A stretch of 64,000 nt of DNA from Paracoccus liaowanqingii (GTDB lineage Bacteria > Pseudomonadota > Alphaproteobacteria > Rhodobacterales > Rhodobacteraceae). The notes beneath the pieces were generated by a model. The model was given only the letters and a program-made list of their open reading frames with translations. It ran no database searches and was not told where the DNA came from. The translations under genes were made by a program, and so were the position numbers. The stretch lies in assembly GCF_004683865.2 (NCBI RefSeq), contig NZ_CP040764.1:62001-126000 (forward strand). The letters are read 5' to 3'. Positions 35,001 to 44,537 of the stretch are shown here, piece by piece. The stretch's first letter is position 1. Each line of letters begins with the position of its first letter.

Positions 35001-38000
35001 ATGACACAGACACGTCCTGCCCCCAGGACCCCGCGGGACGACATCACCGATCTGGGCCCCGCCACCGACAGCCAGCTGGGCTTCCTGCTGCCGACCCTGT
35101 CGGGCCATGCATGGGCGCATGTCGAGCAGATCCTGGTCGATGCGCCGTCAGACCTGCTGGACCCCCGGCGCCTGGAAGAGGCCTGGACCACCCTCGCCAC
35201 CCGCCACGAGTCGCTGCGCACGGTGCTGCGCGCGGACGGCTCGGGCGAGATGCGGCTGATGGTGCTGGACCGCCCTGCGGTTGATCTGCGCCATCACGAT
35301 CTGTCGGGCGGCGATCTGGGCGCGCAGGGCTGCGCGATGGACGCGCTGCTGCGCGCCGACCGCGAGGCCGGGGCCGATCCGGCGCAGGTCCCCTCGTGGC
35401 GCGTGACGCGGATCGAGCTGGGCGGCGGGCAGGCGCGGCTGATCTGGACCATCCACCACGCGCTGATCGACGGCACCGGGATCGAGGTCGTGCTGACGCA
35501 GCTGTGGCTGCTGCTGGGCGGCCAGCCCGTCGCCTCCACCCCGCCCGCGCCGGATTTCTCGACCGCCGTGGCGGGACGGGTGCTGGACCGCGCCGCGGCG
35601 CAGGCGGTCTTCGCGCCGATGCTGTCCGATGACGAGCTGGCCTCGCCCCTGCCCGCGCGCGCAGCCAACGGACAGGGGCGCATGGTCCAGCTGTCCCATG
35701 CGCTGCCCGGGGCCGCCGCGCAGGATCTGCGCGCGGCGGTGGGGGCTGCCGGGGCGACGGTGCTGAACGCGGTGCAGGCAGCTTGGGCATTGGTGCTGGC
35801 GCGCTGGACCGGGCGGTCGGGCGCGGCCTTCGGGCTGGTCGAATCCGGGCGCGCGGGCCCCGACATGGCCGAGGTCGTGGGCTGCCTGATCTCGACCCTG
35901 CCGATGCAGGTGCGGCTGGACGACGTGCCCGACATCGCCACCCTGCTGACCCGCATGCGCGAGACGACCCTGCGCCTGCGCCCCCATGCCGGGGCCAGCC
36001 AGACCCAGATCCGCCGCCTGGCCGGGCGCAGCGGGGCGGAATCCCTGTTCGACACCATCGTGATGTACCAGCGCGGCACGCTTGGCGCCCGGCTGGCCGA
36101 CCGGGGCTGCGGCTGGACGAATGTCCGCCTGCTGGAGGAGGGGACGGCGCTGGTCACCGTCTCGGTCCATGACGAGGCGCGGGGTCAGGCCCGCACGGCC
36201 TCGACCGGGGATGCGGGGCGCGGGCTGCGGCTGGACATCGAATACGATCCCACCCGCCTGCCTGGCGACATGGGCGCACGCCTGCTGGACCATCTGGCCC
36301 GGCTGCTGGAGGCGATGGGCCGGGTCGATCCCGCCACGCCGCTGTCCGACCTGGACATGCTGGGCCCCGACGAGACCGCGCGGCTATTGGCCCTGGGCAC
36401 CCCCGATCAGGGCCCGAGCGATGCCGCGCCCTGCCTGGCCACCCGCTTCGAGGCGGTGGCCGCCGCGCGCGGCGATCATCCGGCGGTGATCGAGGCCGCG
36501 ACGGGGCAGGCGACCTCCTTTACCGCGCTGGACCGCAGCGCCAATGCCTTGGCGCATCAACTGACGCGGGCCGGGATCGCCGAGGGGCAGGTCGTGGGCG
36601 TGGCCCTGCCGCGCGGCGCGGGCCAGATCGCGGCCATGCTGGCGGTGCTGAAATCCGGCGCGGGCTTCCTGATGATGGACGAGGCGCAGGCCACCGACTA
36701 TCTGGCCGGGCTGGTCCGCAGCACGGGCATGCGGGTGCTGATCGCCCCCGCAGGCTCCGCGCTGGCTGCCAGCCTGCCCGGGGACGGGCCGCTGCATGTG
36801 GTGCCGACCGCCGATCTGGCCGACGCCGCGCCCCCGCGCCCGGCACCCCGGGCCGACCGGATGGCCTATGTCATCCACACCTCGGGCTCGACCGGCACGC
36901 CCAAGGCGGTGGTCGGGCTGACCGGCGCGCTGGCCGCCCATGCCGAGGCCGTCATTGCCCGCTATGGCCTGCAGCCGCAGGACCGGGTGCTGCAGTTCGC
37001 GGCGCCCAGCTTTGACGTGATGCTGGAAGAGGTCTGGCCGACGCTGCTGGCCGGCGCCACCGTCGTCGCCCGCGACGACCGGCCCACCGATTCGATCGAC
37101 GGGCTGTGGCAGCTGGTGGCGCAGCACCGCGTCAGCGTGCTGAACCTGCCTGCCAGCTACTGGCGCCACCTGGTCGCGGAACTGCACGAGGCCGCGCCCG
37201 CCGGGCCCGCCCGGCTGCCCGACAGCCTGCGCCTGCTGGTCACCGGCAGCGAGCGGATCGCGCCGGCCTCCTATCGGCACTGGCGGGCGCTGGCCCCGGA
37301 CATCGCGTTCTTTAACGCCTATGGCCCGACCGAGGCCACGATCACCTGCGCCGCCTGGCAGGGGGGCGATCTGCCCGAGGGGGCGGAACTGCCCATCGGG
37401 CGGCCCCTGGACCACGCGCGCCTGCTGCTGCGCGCGCCCGACGGCACGCTGACCCCCAAGGGCGGCGAGGGAGAGCTGTGGATCGGCGGCGCCGCCGTCA
37501 CCGGCGGCTATCTGGGCGATCCCGACCGCACGACGGCGGTCTTCGCGCCCGATCCCTGGACCCGCGACGGGCGGCTCTATCGCAGCGGCGACCGCGCCGC
37601 CTGGTCGGCCGAGGGGCAGCTGATGTTCCTGGGGCGCGGCGACCGTCAGGTGAAGCTGCGTGGCCACCGGATCGAGCTGGGCCAGATCGAAACCGTGCTG
37701 GCTCATCAGCCCGGCATCGTCGAAAGCCATGTCGATCTGGACGCGGGCCCGCCCGCCCGGCTGCTGGCCTGGGTCGTGGCAGAGCCCGGCACGGATCTGG
37801 GCGCAGTGACGGCGGGCATGGGATCGCGCCTGCCCGCCTACATGCTTCCCCGCCTGATCGCGGTCCCGGATCTGCCGGTGACTGCCAGCGGCAAGATCGA
37901 CCGCCGCGCGCTGCCCCGCCCCGATCCCGCGCGGTTGGGCGCCGTGCCCGACGCGGCGGGGGATGCCCCCGCGGACGTGCTGGCCCGCACCATCGCCGCC

Positions 38001-39056
38001 TGCATGGCCGAGCTGCTGGACCATGCTCAGGTCTCGATCGACGACGATTTCTATGACCTGGGCGGGGATTCCCTGCTGGCCCTGCGCCTGTCGGGCATGG
38101 TCGCGGCGCGCAGCGGCCTGCGGCTGCAGACCACCGACCTGATGCGCAACGCGACGCCGCGCGAGCTGGCCCGGTTGTCGCAGGGCGATCCGGCGCGGCC
38201 CGACAGCCTGGTGGTCATCCAGGCGGATGGCCCGCATATCCCGGTGATCGCCGTCCATGTGCTGGGCCGCAACCAGGACCTGTTCCGGCCGCTGTCCGCG
38301 GCGCTCGGGCCCGACTACCCGGTCTGGGGCCTGACCGTGGGCGTGCCCGGGGACCTGTCCCAGATCGACGTGCGCGCCACCGCGCGTGTCTATTTCGACG
38401 AGCTGCAGCAACATGCCCCCGGCCAGCCGGTCTGCCTGATCGCGGTGTCGATGGCGTCCTATTTCGCCTTCGAATTGGCGCGGCTGCTGACCGAGGCCGG
38501 GCGGCAGGTGCCGGTGCTGGCCATCCTGGACGCCACGGGGCCGGGCGGGCGCCCCTCGGTCCAAGGCTTTGGCAAGCTGCGCGCGCATCTGGGGCAGTTG
38601 CGCCGCCTTGGCTGGGGCCATGTCGAGACGCTGCTTGAACAGGTCCGCGAGCGCCGCATCCAGGCCCGCGACCAGGCCCAGATCGACGCGCATCCCGACG
38701 CCGCGGCGACCGAGGTGGTGAACATGGAACAGGTGATCCAGGCCAATGTGCTGGCGGTCGCGGCCTATGATCCCGTGCCCATCGACGCGCCGATCGCGGT
38801 CTTCCGCGCCGATCACAGCTTCTGGGACGCCCCCGAGGCGCGGCGGACGGGCCTGGGCTGGGCGCCGGTCGCGCGCGGCGGCTGGTCGCTGCACGACCTG
38901 CCCGGCACGCATCTGTCGATCCTCGAGCCGGGCAATGTCGACGCGCTGGCGGGCCATCTGCGCCGGATGATCGCCGCCGCCGAGAAGGCGGCCGAGGACG
39001 CGGGGCACAGCGAATCCGTCCGGGGCACGGGTCCCGGACCAGGGAGGAACGGATAA
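35001..39056 (+). CDS. Nonribosomal peptide synthetase, C-A-T-TE
   Basis: 1351 residues from ATG 35001; the frame opens slightly earlier at a TTG without a better signal. The condensation domain (about 20-430) has an intact HHALIDG at about 152-158. The adenylation domain (about 480-975) has HTSGSTGTPKAVV near 625, NAYGPTEAT near 772, YRSGDRAAW, RQVKLRGHRIELGQIE and TASGKIDR. The carrier domain has LGGDS with Ser 1024 for the phosphopantetheine arm. The thioesterase (about 1070-1330) has the nucleophile Ser 1150 in AVSMA, where GxSxG would be usual, an Asp in ILDATG and His in PGTHLSIL. A hand-read specificity line (D-V-E-S-V-G-A-I-T-K) hints at a basic amino acid, with low certainty. It overlaps the GT26 gene by one base. 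Confidence 0.93.
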   Translation: MTQTRPAPRTPRDDITDLGPATDSQLGFLLPTLSGHAWAHVEQILVDAPSDLLDPRRLEEAWTTLATRHESLRTVLRADGSGEMRLMVLDRPAVDLRHHDLSGGDLGAQGCAMDALLRADREAGADPAQVPSWRVTRIELGGGQARLIWTIHHALIDGTGIEVVLTQLWLLLGGQPVASTPPAPDFSTAVAGRVLDRAAAQAVFAPMLSDDELASPLPARAANGQGRMVQLSHALPGAAAQDLRAAVGAAGATVLNAVQAAWALVLARWTGRSGAAFGLVESGRAGPDMAEVVGCLISTLPMQVRLDDVPDIATLLTRMRETTLRLRPHAGASQTQIRRLAGRSGAESLFDTIVMYQRGTLGARLADRGCGWTNVRLLEEGTALVTVSVHDEARGQARTASTGDAGRGLRLDIEYDPTRLPGDMGARLLDHLARLLEAMGRVDPATPLSDLDMLGPDETARLLALGTPDQGPSDAAPCLATRFEAVAAARGDHPAVIEAATGQATSFTALDRSANALAHQLTRAGIAEGQVVGVALPRGAGQIAAMLAVLKSGAGFLMMDEAQATDYLAGLVRSTGMRVLIAPAGSALAASLPGDGPLHVVPTADLADAAPPRPAPRADRMAYVIHTSGSTGTPKAVVGLTGALAAHAEAVIARYGLQPQDRVLQFAAPSFDVMLEEVWPTLLAGATVVARDDRPTDSIDGLWQLVAQHRVSVLNLPASYWRHLVAELHEAAPAGPARLPDSLRLLVTGSERIAPASYRHWRALAPDIAFFNAYGPTEATITCAAWQGGDLPEGAELPIGRPLDHARLLLRAPDGTLTPKGGEGELWIGGAAVTGGYLGDPDRTTAVFAPDPWTRDGRLYRSGDRAAWSAEGQLMFLGRGDRQVKLRGHRIELGQIETVLAHQPGIVESHVDLDAGPPARLLAWVVAEPGTDLGAVTAGMGSRLPAYMLPRLIAVPDLPVTASGKIDRRALPRPDPARLGAVPDAAGDAPADVLARTIAACMAELLDHAQVSIDDDFYDLGGDSLLALRLSGMVAARSGLRLQTTDLMRNATPRELARLSQGDPARPDSLVVIQADGPHIPVIAVHVLGRNQDLFRPLSAALGPDYPVWGLTVGVPGDLSQIDVRATARVYFDELQQHAPGQPVCLIAVSMASYFAFELARLLTEAGRQVPVLAILDATGPGGRPSVQGFGKLRAHLGQLRRLGWGHVETLLEQVRERRIQARDQAQIDAHPDAAATEVVNMEQVIQANVLAVAAYDPVPIDAPIAVFRADHSFWDAPEARRTGLGWAPVARGGWSLHDLPGTHLSILEPGNVDALAGHLRRMIAAAEKAAEDAGHSESVRGTGPGPGRNG

Positions 39057-39811
39057 TGCAATTTCAGGTGGGCCAGGGGCGCGTGGCGCTGACCGTGCCC
39101 GATTCCGAAAGCCTTCTGGCGATCATCGGGCGGCGGCTGGAGGAGGGGCGGGGCTTTGCCTTGGCCACTATGAATGTCGACCATCTGGAGAAGCTGCGCT
39201 CGGACGACCGCTTCCGGACGGCCTATGCCGCCCATGACCTGATCGTGGCGGATGGCAACCCGATCGTCTGGCTGGCGAAGCTGGGCGGCGAGCCGGTGTC
39301 GCTGGTGCCCGGCTCGGATCTGGTCGAGGCGCTGTGTGCGGTCGCGGCGGGCAAGGGCCGGTCGGTGGCGATCATCGCGGGCACCGAGGAGTCGGGCCGG
39401 ATCGCGGCGGACCGGCTGATGGCGAAGATCCCCGGCCTGCGCGTCGCGATGATCTCGGCGCCGGGCTTTCCCTTCGATCCCGAGGGCCCCGAGGCCGACG
39501 CGCTGCTGGACCGGTTGACCGACAGCGGCGCAGGCCTGTGCCTGCTGGCCGTGGGCGCCCCGCGGCAAGAGATCCTAGCGGCGCGCGGGCGCGGGCGTTG
39601 CCCGAACGTGGGCTTCGCCTCGGTGGGCGCGGGGATCGACTTCATCGCGGGCCGGCAGAAGCGGGCGCCGGGCCTGGTGCGGGCGGCGCGGATGGAATGG
39701 CTGTGGCGCGCCTCGCTCAGCCCGATGCGGCTTGGGCCGCGCTATCTGCGCGGGGCGCTGATCCTGCCGGGCCATGCGCTGCGCGCGCTGGCGCATCGGC
39801 GGCGCCGCTAG
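39056..39811 (+). CDS. WecG/TagA/CpsF-family glycosyltransferase (GT26)
   Basis: 251 residues with the family core ATMNVDHLEKLRSDDRF, DLIVADGNPIVWLAKLGG, LLAVGAPRQEILAA, VGAGIDFIAGRQKRAP and EWLWRASLSP. GT26 enzymes add ManNAcA, glucuronic acid or related sugars to lipid-linked intermediates at the inner membrane. ATG 39056 uses the last base of the NRPS stop and has GGAGG upstream, so its translation is tied to the NRPS. Confidence 0.9.
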   Translation: MQFQVGQGRVALTVPDSESLLAIIGRRLEEGRGFALATMNVDHLEKLRSDDRFRTAYAAHDLIVADGNPIVWLAKLGGEPVSLVPGSDLVEALCAVAAGKGRSVAIIAGTEESGRIAADRLMAKIPGLRVAMISAPGFPFDPEGPEADALLDRLTDSGAGLCLLAVGAPRQEILAARGRGRCPNVGFASVGAGIDFIAGRQKRAPGLVRAARMEWLWRASLSPMRLGPRYLRGALILPGHALRALAHRRRR

Positions 39812-39820
39812 GCGCCGCCG
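39797..39820. terminator. Strong hairpin at the end of the GT26 gene
   Basis: CGGCGGCGCC / GGCGCCGCCG, 10-bp perfect stem, loop GCTA that contains part of the stop codon. It sits between the convergent GT26 and flippase genes. No T tract on either side, so termination strength is uncertain. Confidence 0.55.
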
Positions 39821-39827
39821 CCGGTCC

Positions 39828-41162
39828 TCAGACCAAGAGCGCCGCCGCCAGGATCAGGCCCAGGATGGCAAAGCCCAGATCGTGCCAGGGGTCCCAGACA
39901 TTGTGGCGCCGGGCCAGGCGGACCAGCATCGGATAGGCCAGGATCGCGGCCATCGCCTGTCCGGCCAGCGCGCCCGGGATGCCCGCCTGCCAGGCGCCAA
40001 GCGTGAACAGCGACAGGAACAGCGTCGCGCGCACCAGCGTCACCCAGAAGAAGTTGCGCGAATCCCCGGCGGCCAGTGCCGCCTGGTCGTAGCTGAGCCC
40101 GATCAGCGCCGGGATGCCCGCCAGCGCGATCAGCGTGACCAGTTCCCCGGCCGCCGTGTAGCGGTCGTCATACATCAGCCCGACCAGCCCCTCGCCGAAA
40201 GTCGCCAGCAGGGCCAGCAGCAGCATGAAGCTGCCGGTCATGCCGATCCGCATCAGCCGCACGCGACGCATGTGGTGGGGCGTGGGATCCTCGGCGGTGG
40301 ACCGATAGATGGGGATCATCACGCGCGAGATCAGCGCGATCCCCAGCATCATCGGAAAGCTGGCGAGGAAGAAGGCGATGTTGTAGATGCCCAGGTCGGT
40401 CAGGCTTAAGAGCCGCGCCAGCACCGCCTTGTCGCCCTGCGAGATGACGAAGCCCACCACGGTCGCGGGCAGGATCCACTTGCCGAAGCTGATCAGCTCG
40501 GCCGCGCAGTCGCGGTCCCACTGGAAGCGATTGGTGGGGCCCGGCATCAGCCATTGCACCATGGCCACCTTGATCAGCGCGCCGGTCACAAGGCCGATGA
40601 TCAGCGCCCAGGCCGAACCCAGGATCGCGGCCAGGATGATGGTGAGGATGGTGGTCACCGCCGACGAGGCCAGCTCGACCATGGTCAGGCGGCCCATGCG
40701 CAGGTGGCGGTTCGCGGTCTCCTCCTTGGTGGGCAGAAGGCCGAAGATGATGGTCGTGGTCGCCGCCACCGGCAGGAACCAGGCCAGCTCGGGCACGTCG
40801 TAGAAGCGCGCGGCGGGCACCGCCAAGATGCAGCAGCCCAACCACAGGATCACGCCCCGGATGGCCTGCATCGTGTAGGCGGTGTTCAGGAAGGTCTGGT
40901 CGTCGCCGCGCTTGCTTTGCAGGATCGCGGGCGTGATGCCCACGTCCGAGAAGTTGTTCAGGCCCTGGATGATCACCATGATCAGCGTCATCAGGCCGAA
41001 GGTCTCGGGGAACAGCAGGCGCGTCAGGATCAGGTTGGACGCCAGCCGGATGGCCTGCATCCCCCCGAAGCCCAGGATCGTCAGCGCCGAGCCGCGCACC
41101 GCGCGCTGCACCAGGCTTTCCCCGCTGAAGAGCAGCCCGATCCGGGCCCGGCGCAGGTTCAC
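39828..41162 (-). CDS. Wzx-like oligosaccharide flippase
   Basis: 444 residues, 12-14 membrane helices, MATE/polysaccharide-transport fold. SALTILGFGGMQAIRLASNLILTRLLFPETFGLM at the N-terminus and SQGDKAVLARLLSLTDLGIYNIAFFLASFP in the middle are typical. It would move undecaprenyl-linked repeat units to the periplasm. The start is GTG 41162, overlapping the stop of the SGNH gene (GTGA). Last gene of the six-gene unit that begins with the polymerase gene. Confidence 0.88.
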   Translation of the reverse strand: MNLRRARIGLLFSGESLVQRAVRGSALTILGFGGMQAIRLASNLILTRLLFPETFGLMTLIMVIIQGLNNFSDVGITPAILQSKRGDDQTFLNTAYTMQAIRGVILWLGCCILAVPAARFYDVPELAWFLPVAATTTIIFGLLPTKEETANRHLRMGRLTMVELASSAVTTILTIILAAILGSAWALIIGLVTGALIKVAMVQWLMPGPTNRFQWDRDCAAELISFGKWILPATVVGFVISQGDKAVLARLLSLTDLGIYNIAFFLASFPMMLGIALISRVMIPIYRSTAEDPTPHHMRRVRLMRIGMTGSFMLLLALLATFGEGLVGLMYDDRYTAAGELVTLIALAGIPALIGLSYDQAALAAGDSRNFFWVTLVRATLFLSLFTLGAWQAGIPGALAGQAMAAILAYPMLVRLARRHNVWDPWHDLGFAILGLILAAALLV

Positions 41163-42085
41163 CGGGCGCCGTCCTGCAGGATCTGCCAGATACGCTCCGC
41201 GGTCTGGTCATAGGCCGCGGCGAATGTCGGGTCGATCGTGTCGGGGAACTGCATCCCGGCCGGGGGCGGCGCGCCATAGATCGAGGCATAGGTGATCATC
41301 GCGGCCAGCAGGTAGATCGTCTCGGTCCCGTGGGGCGAGAGGTCGGAATAGAGCACCTCGGCCGGGATCTGCACCAGGGGCTCTTCGGACAGGACCTGCG
41401 CCATGACGCGGCCCACGGGGATCAGCGCGACCCCGGCATCGGGGCGCAGCGCCGCCAGGCGGGCGACGTAATCGTCGTACCACCGGGCATAGGTGCCGCT
41501 GGCATGGGCATAGTACTGCGCCATCTCGGGGGCGGTCGGGGGGAACTCCCGCGCGAAGGGGTGCAGGTCGGCCCAGCCCTCATAGATCAGGAACTGCGGC
41601 GCCTCGGCATTCTCCATGACCCAGTCCAGCACGTTCATGGTCGCGCCGAGCGGCGTCGCCCGATCGGGATTGTCGCCGTTGTAGGGCTGGTCGGCCCGGT
41701 CGTACTGGATGAAGTTCTCGGGGTTGAAGATGATCGTGTCGAAGCCCGCCGCGCCGAAGGGCTGGCGATAGGAATTCCACACCTTCTCGACCTCGGCGAA
41801 TTCCCAGTTGGTGTGGGGCGGCAGTTCGGTCGCGAAGTTGCGCGGAAAGCCCCACCGGCCATCGGCCCCGAACTCGCGCCCGTCCTGCCGGGCCATCAGT
41901 GCCATCCAGTGCGGCACCGTCGTCTCGTCGCTGTCGGTCAGGTGGTGGACCAGGCTGTTGCCGAAGAAATAGATCCGCGCCTCGTCGCGCGCGGCGGCGG
42001 GGGGGATCTCGGCCAGGGCGGGGGCCCCCAGGGTGATCCACAGGGCGGCGGCGGCGGTGGCAAGGCGGGCAGGCGGGCAGGTCAT
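41159..42085 (-). CDS. Secreted SGNH-hydrolase-like protein
   Basis: 308 residues with a signal peptide (MTCPPARLATAAAALWITLGAPALA, cleavage about 25). FFGNSLVHHLT resembles the GDS/GNS block, and YSDLSPHGTE resembles the DxxH catalytic end of SGNH/GDSL esterases. LIYEGWADLHPF and GRVMAQVL lie between. It is probably a periplasmic esterase or acyl-group-modifying enzyme for the polysaccharide, inferred from its place between SDR and flippase genes. It overlaps both neighbours by 4 bases. Confidence 0.65.
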   Translation of the reverse strand: MTCPPARLATAAAALWITLGAPALAEIPPAAARDEARIYFFGNSLVHHLTDSDETTVPHWMALMARQDGREFGADGRWGFPRNFATELPPHTNWEFAEVEKVWNSYRQPFGAAGFDTIIFNPENFIQYDRADQPYNGDNPDRATPLGATMNVLDWVMENAEAPQFLIYEGWADLHPFAREFPPTAPEMAQYYAHASGTYARWYDDYVARLAALRPDAGVALIPVGRVMAQVLSEEPLVQIPAEVLYSDLSPHGTETIYLLAAMITYASIYGAPPPAGMQFPDTIDPTFAAAYDQTAERIWQILQDGAR

Positions 42086-42963
42086 TCAGGGTCTCCGGTT
42101 CGGGGATCGGCAAGGGCGGGGGCGGGCGCCATGGCGGGGGCCAGGATGCGCGGGCGCCGGGAGGGTTTCAGCAGCAGCGCGTCCTTGACGCGCCGGCGCA
42201 GCGAGCGGGGCGGCAGCATCTCGGCGTCGCAGAGGAAGATCGCGCCGTGCAGGTCGGGGCTGTCGTCCAGCGCCAGGGTCGCGCCCCAGGCCGCCACCGT
42301 CTCGGGCGGGATGCCCGAGGGGCGGCCGGTGCGCGTGGCCATGATGCCGGGGATCCATTCGGTGACGGTGATATGGGGCATGCGGCGGGCCAGCTCGACC
42401 GTCAGGGCCTGGGAAAAGACCCGCGCCCCCGCCTTGGACACCGTATAGCCCAGGCTGCCCGGCAGGGGATTGCCGCCCGCGAAGCTGGAGACGTTGATGA
42501 TCCGGCCCCGCCCGCGATCCAGCATGCCGGGCATGAAGGCCGCCGTGACATTGATCGGGCCGCAGGTGTTGACCATCACGTGGTCCACGACCTCTTCCGC
42601 GACGGCGCCCAGGAAATCCTGGCGGCGATAGATCGCGGCGTTGTTGACCACGATCGAGACCGGGCCGACCTGTGCCTCGACCTGCGCGGCCAGCTCGCGC
42701 ATCGGGCCGGGCTGGCTGACATCGCCGCGCAGCGCCGTGAACTGGCCGGGCACGCACAGATCGCCGGTCTGGGCCAGATGGCAGGGGTCGCGTCCGATGC
42801 CCGCGACATGGATGCCCCGCCGGGTCAGCTCGACCGACAGCGCGCGGCCCAGGCCCAGGCCCGCGCCGGTGATCACCGCCACCTGCCGTCCGCCGGCGGC
42901 GAGGCAGGTCCCGGTCGCGCGGTGCCGCAGCACGGGGCTGGCCGTCATGTCGGCGCGCATCAC
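42082..42963 (-). CDS. Short-chain dehydrogenase/reductase
   Basis: 293 residues. Cofactor loop TGAGLGLGRAL (about 32-42), NNAAIYRRQDFLG, SSFAGGNPLPG and active-site YTVSK (about 173-177). GTG 42963 overlaps the GMC oxidoreductase stop; an ATG follows at once at 42960 and may be the true start. It is longer at the C-terminus than most SDRs, with a basic, Pro/Ala-rich tail (RRRVKDALLLKPSRRPRI...). Probably modifies a sugar or acyl intermediate. Confidence 0.82.
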   Translation of the reverse strand: MMRADMTASPVLRHRATGTCLAAGGRQVAVITGAGLGLGRALSVELTRRGIHVAGIGRDPCHLAQTGDLCVPGQFTALRGDVSQPGPMRELAAQVEAQVGPVSIVVNNAAIYRRQDFLGAVAEEVVDHVMVNTCGPINVTAAFMPGMLDRGRGRIINVSSFAGGNPLPGSLGYTVSKAGARVFSQALTVELARRMPHITVTEWIPGIMATRTGRPSGIPPETVAAWGATLALDDSPDLHGAIFLCDAEMLPPRSLRRRVKDALLLKPSRRPRILAPAMAPAPALADPRTGDPE

Positions 42964-44537
42964 GTCTGCTCCTTCAGGCGGCGGGTCATGGCCTCGGCCA
43001 CGCGCAGGGCGTTGGCCACGATGGTCAGCCCCGGATTGACCCCGGTGGAACTGGGCATGAAGCTGCCATCCACCGCATAGAGGTTGTCCAGGTCATGCGC
43101 CCGGCAGTCGCGGTCCAGCACGCCCCGCTTGGGGTCGTCGGAAAAGCGCAGCGTGCCGCAGGGATGGGCGATGTTGAGTTCGGGCGTGTGGTTCAGCCAC
43201 ATGGACCGCACTCCTTTCAGCCTGGCCTTGAGCAGCCGCCGGAAGCGCTTGCGCCGCGCCATCAGCTCGTCCGACATCGTGTAGTCGTAAAGCAGCATCT
43301 CGGGTCGGTCCGGGTCGAAGCGGACGCGGTTGGCGTCGTCGGCCAGATCCTCAAGGATGCCGGCGAAGACGCGCGCCTCGCCCAGCATGCGCGCGGCGAT
43401 CAGCGCGGGGATGCGCATGAACTCGCGTCCCATCCCCAAGCTGCCCAGCATCGAGGCGTCGTAGCGCTCGTGCAGGACATAGAGGATGTTGCCGTAATCG
43501 GCGGGCAGGCCGAGCGACTGGAACAGCCCCATGCGGTCGCCCTTGTGGGCATAGAAGTCGCGCAGCGAGAAGGTCTTGAGCGGCCCGGGCGAGGGCGGCG
43601 GGGCGTCGCGCGGCGGCCAGATGGCGATGCGTTCGTTGATGTGGAACATCAGTCCCCGGCCCACCAGCCCGCTGGAATCCGCGCCGCCCTGCGGCCAGGC
43701 GTCGGTGCCCGAGGCCATCAGGAGGCGCGGCGAGGCCAAGGCGCCGGCCGCCAGCACCACCGCCCGGCCCTGCAACTCCAGTTCGGCGCCGTCGCGCAGG
43801 ACGCGCAGGCCGGTCACGGTGCGTCCCTGCCCGGTCAGGGCCAGCGCCCGGGCGCCGTGCAGCACCTCGGCCCGGCCGGTGGCCAGCGCGGGCAGCACGC
43901 CCGCCGAGCGGCCGTCCATCTTGCAGTCGCGTGGGCATTTGCGCCCGATGCATTCCATGCAGCCCTCGACCTGCCGGATGCCCAGCTGCGCGCGATAGGG
44001 GTGCAGCCCGACGCCTTCCAGCGCCTTTCCCAAGGCCGCGTCGCGCGGCGACAGCGGGCGGGGTGTGGCCAGCCCCGTCACCGGATCGCCCAAGGGATCC
44101 TGACCGCCATTGATGCACATCAGCTGCCGCGCCCGGTCGTACCAGGGCTGGAACTCGTCATGACCCACCGGCCAGCCGCCGGTCGGATGGGGCATCTCGG
44201 GCGTCGTCTCGAAATCGTGCCGCTCGGGCTGTTCCAGCGCTGCCGCGTAGAAGGCCGAGGTGCCGCCGATGCCCACGCCCTGCGAGCCGTAGGCGGTCGT
44301 CGTCTCGCCGTTCACGGTGGATTCGACCGGCAGCGGCCAGCTGCCATACATCAGGCGGGCGAAGGGATCCTCGTGCTCGGTCTCCTGACCGTTCTCGGCC
44401 TGGCGGGGCGTGGCGGGGCCCTGCTCGACAAACAGGACCGACAGCCCGGCCTCGGCCAGGGCGCGACCGCAGAGGCCCCCGCCCAGGCCCGCGCCGACGA
44501 TGATCACATCCCAAGTCTTGTCCGCGACATCCTTCAT
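42960..44537 (-). CDS. GMC-family FAD oxidoreductase
   Basis: 525 residues. An N-terminal Rossmann FAD loop VIIVGAGLGGGLCGRALAEAG, GSQGVGIGGTSAFY, and a Cys-rich insertion ECIGRKCPRDCK near residue 200 that is unusual for GMC. The C-terminal signature is HPCGTLRFSDDP...LYAVDGSFMPSSTGVNPGLTI with the active-site His. Such enzymes oxidise sugars or alcohols. There is no signal peptide. It shares bases with both neighbouring genes in the polymerase-to-flippase unit. Confidence 0.88.
   Translation of the reverse strand: MKDVADKTWDVIIVGAGLGGGLCGRALAEAGLSVLFVEQGPATPRQAENGQETEHEDPFARLMYGSWPLPVESTVNGETTTAYGSQGVGIGGTSAFYAAALEQPERHDFETTPEMPHPTGGWPVGHDEFQPWYDRARQLMCINGGQDPLGDPVTGLATPRPLSPRDAALGKALEGVGLHPYRAQLGIRQVEGCMECIGRKCPRDCKMDGRSAGVLPALATGRAEVLHGARALALTGQGRTVTGLRVLRDGAELELQGRAVVLAAGALASPRLLMASGTDAWPQGGADSSGLVGRGLMFHINERIAIWPPRDAPPPSPGPLKTFSLRDFYAHKGDRMGLFQSLGLPADYGNILYVLHERYDASMLGSLGMGREFMRIPALIAARMLGEARVFAGILEDLADDANRVRFDPDRPEMLLYDYTMSDELMARRKRFRRLLKARLKGVRSMWLNHTPELNIAHPCGTLRFSDDPKRGVLDRDCRAHDLDNLYAVDGSFMPSSTGVNPGLTIVANALRVAEAMTRRLKEQT

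Noticed and set aside
36384..39008. 874-codon minus-strand frame opposite the NRPS
   Set aside because: Antisense shadow of the C-A-T-TE gene.
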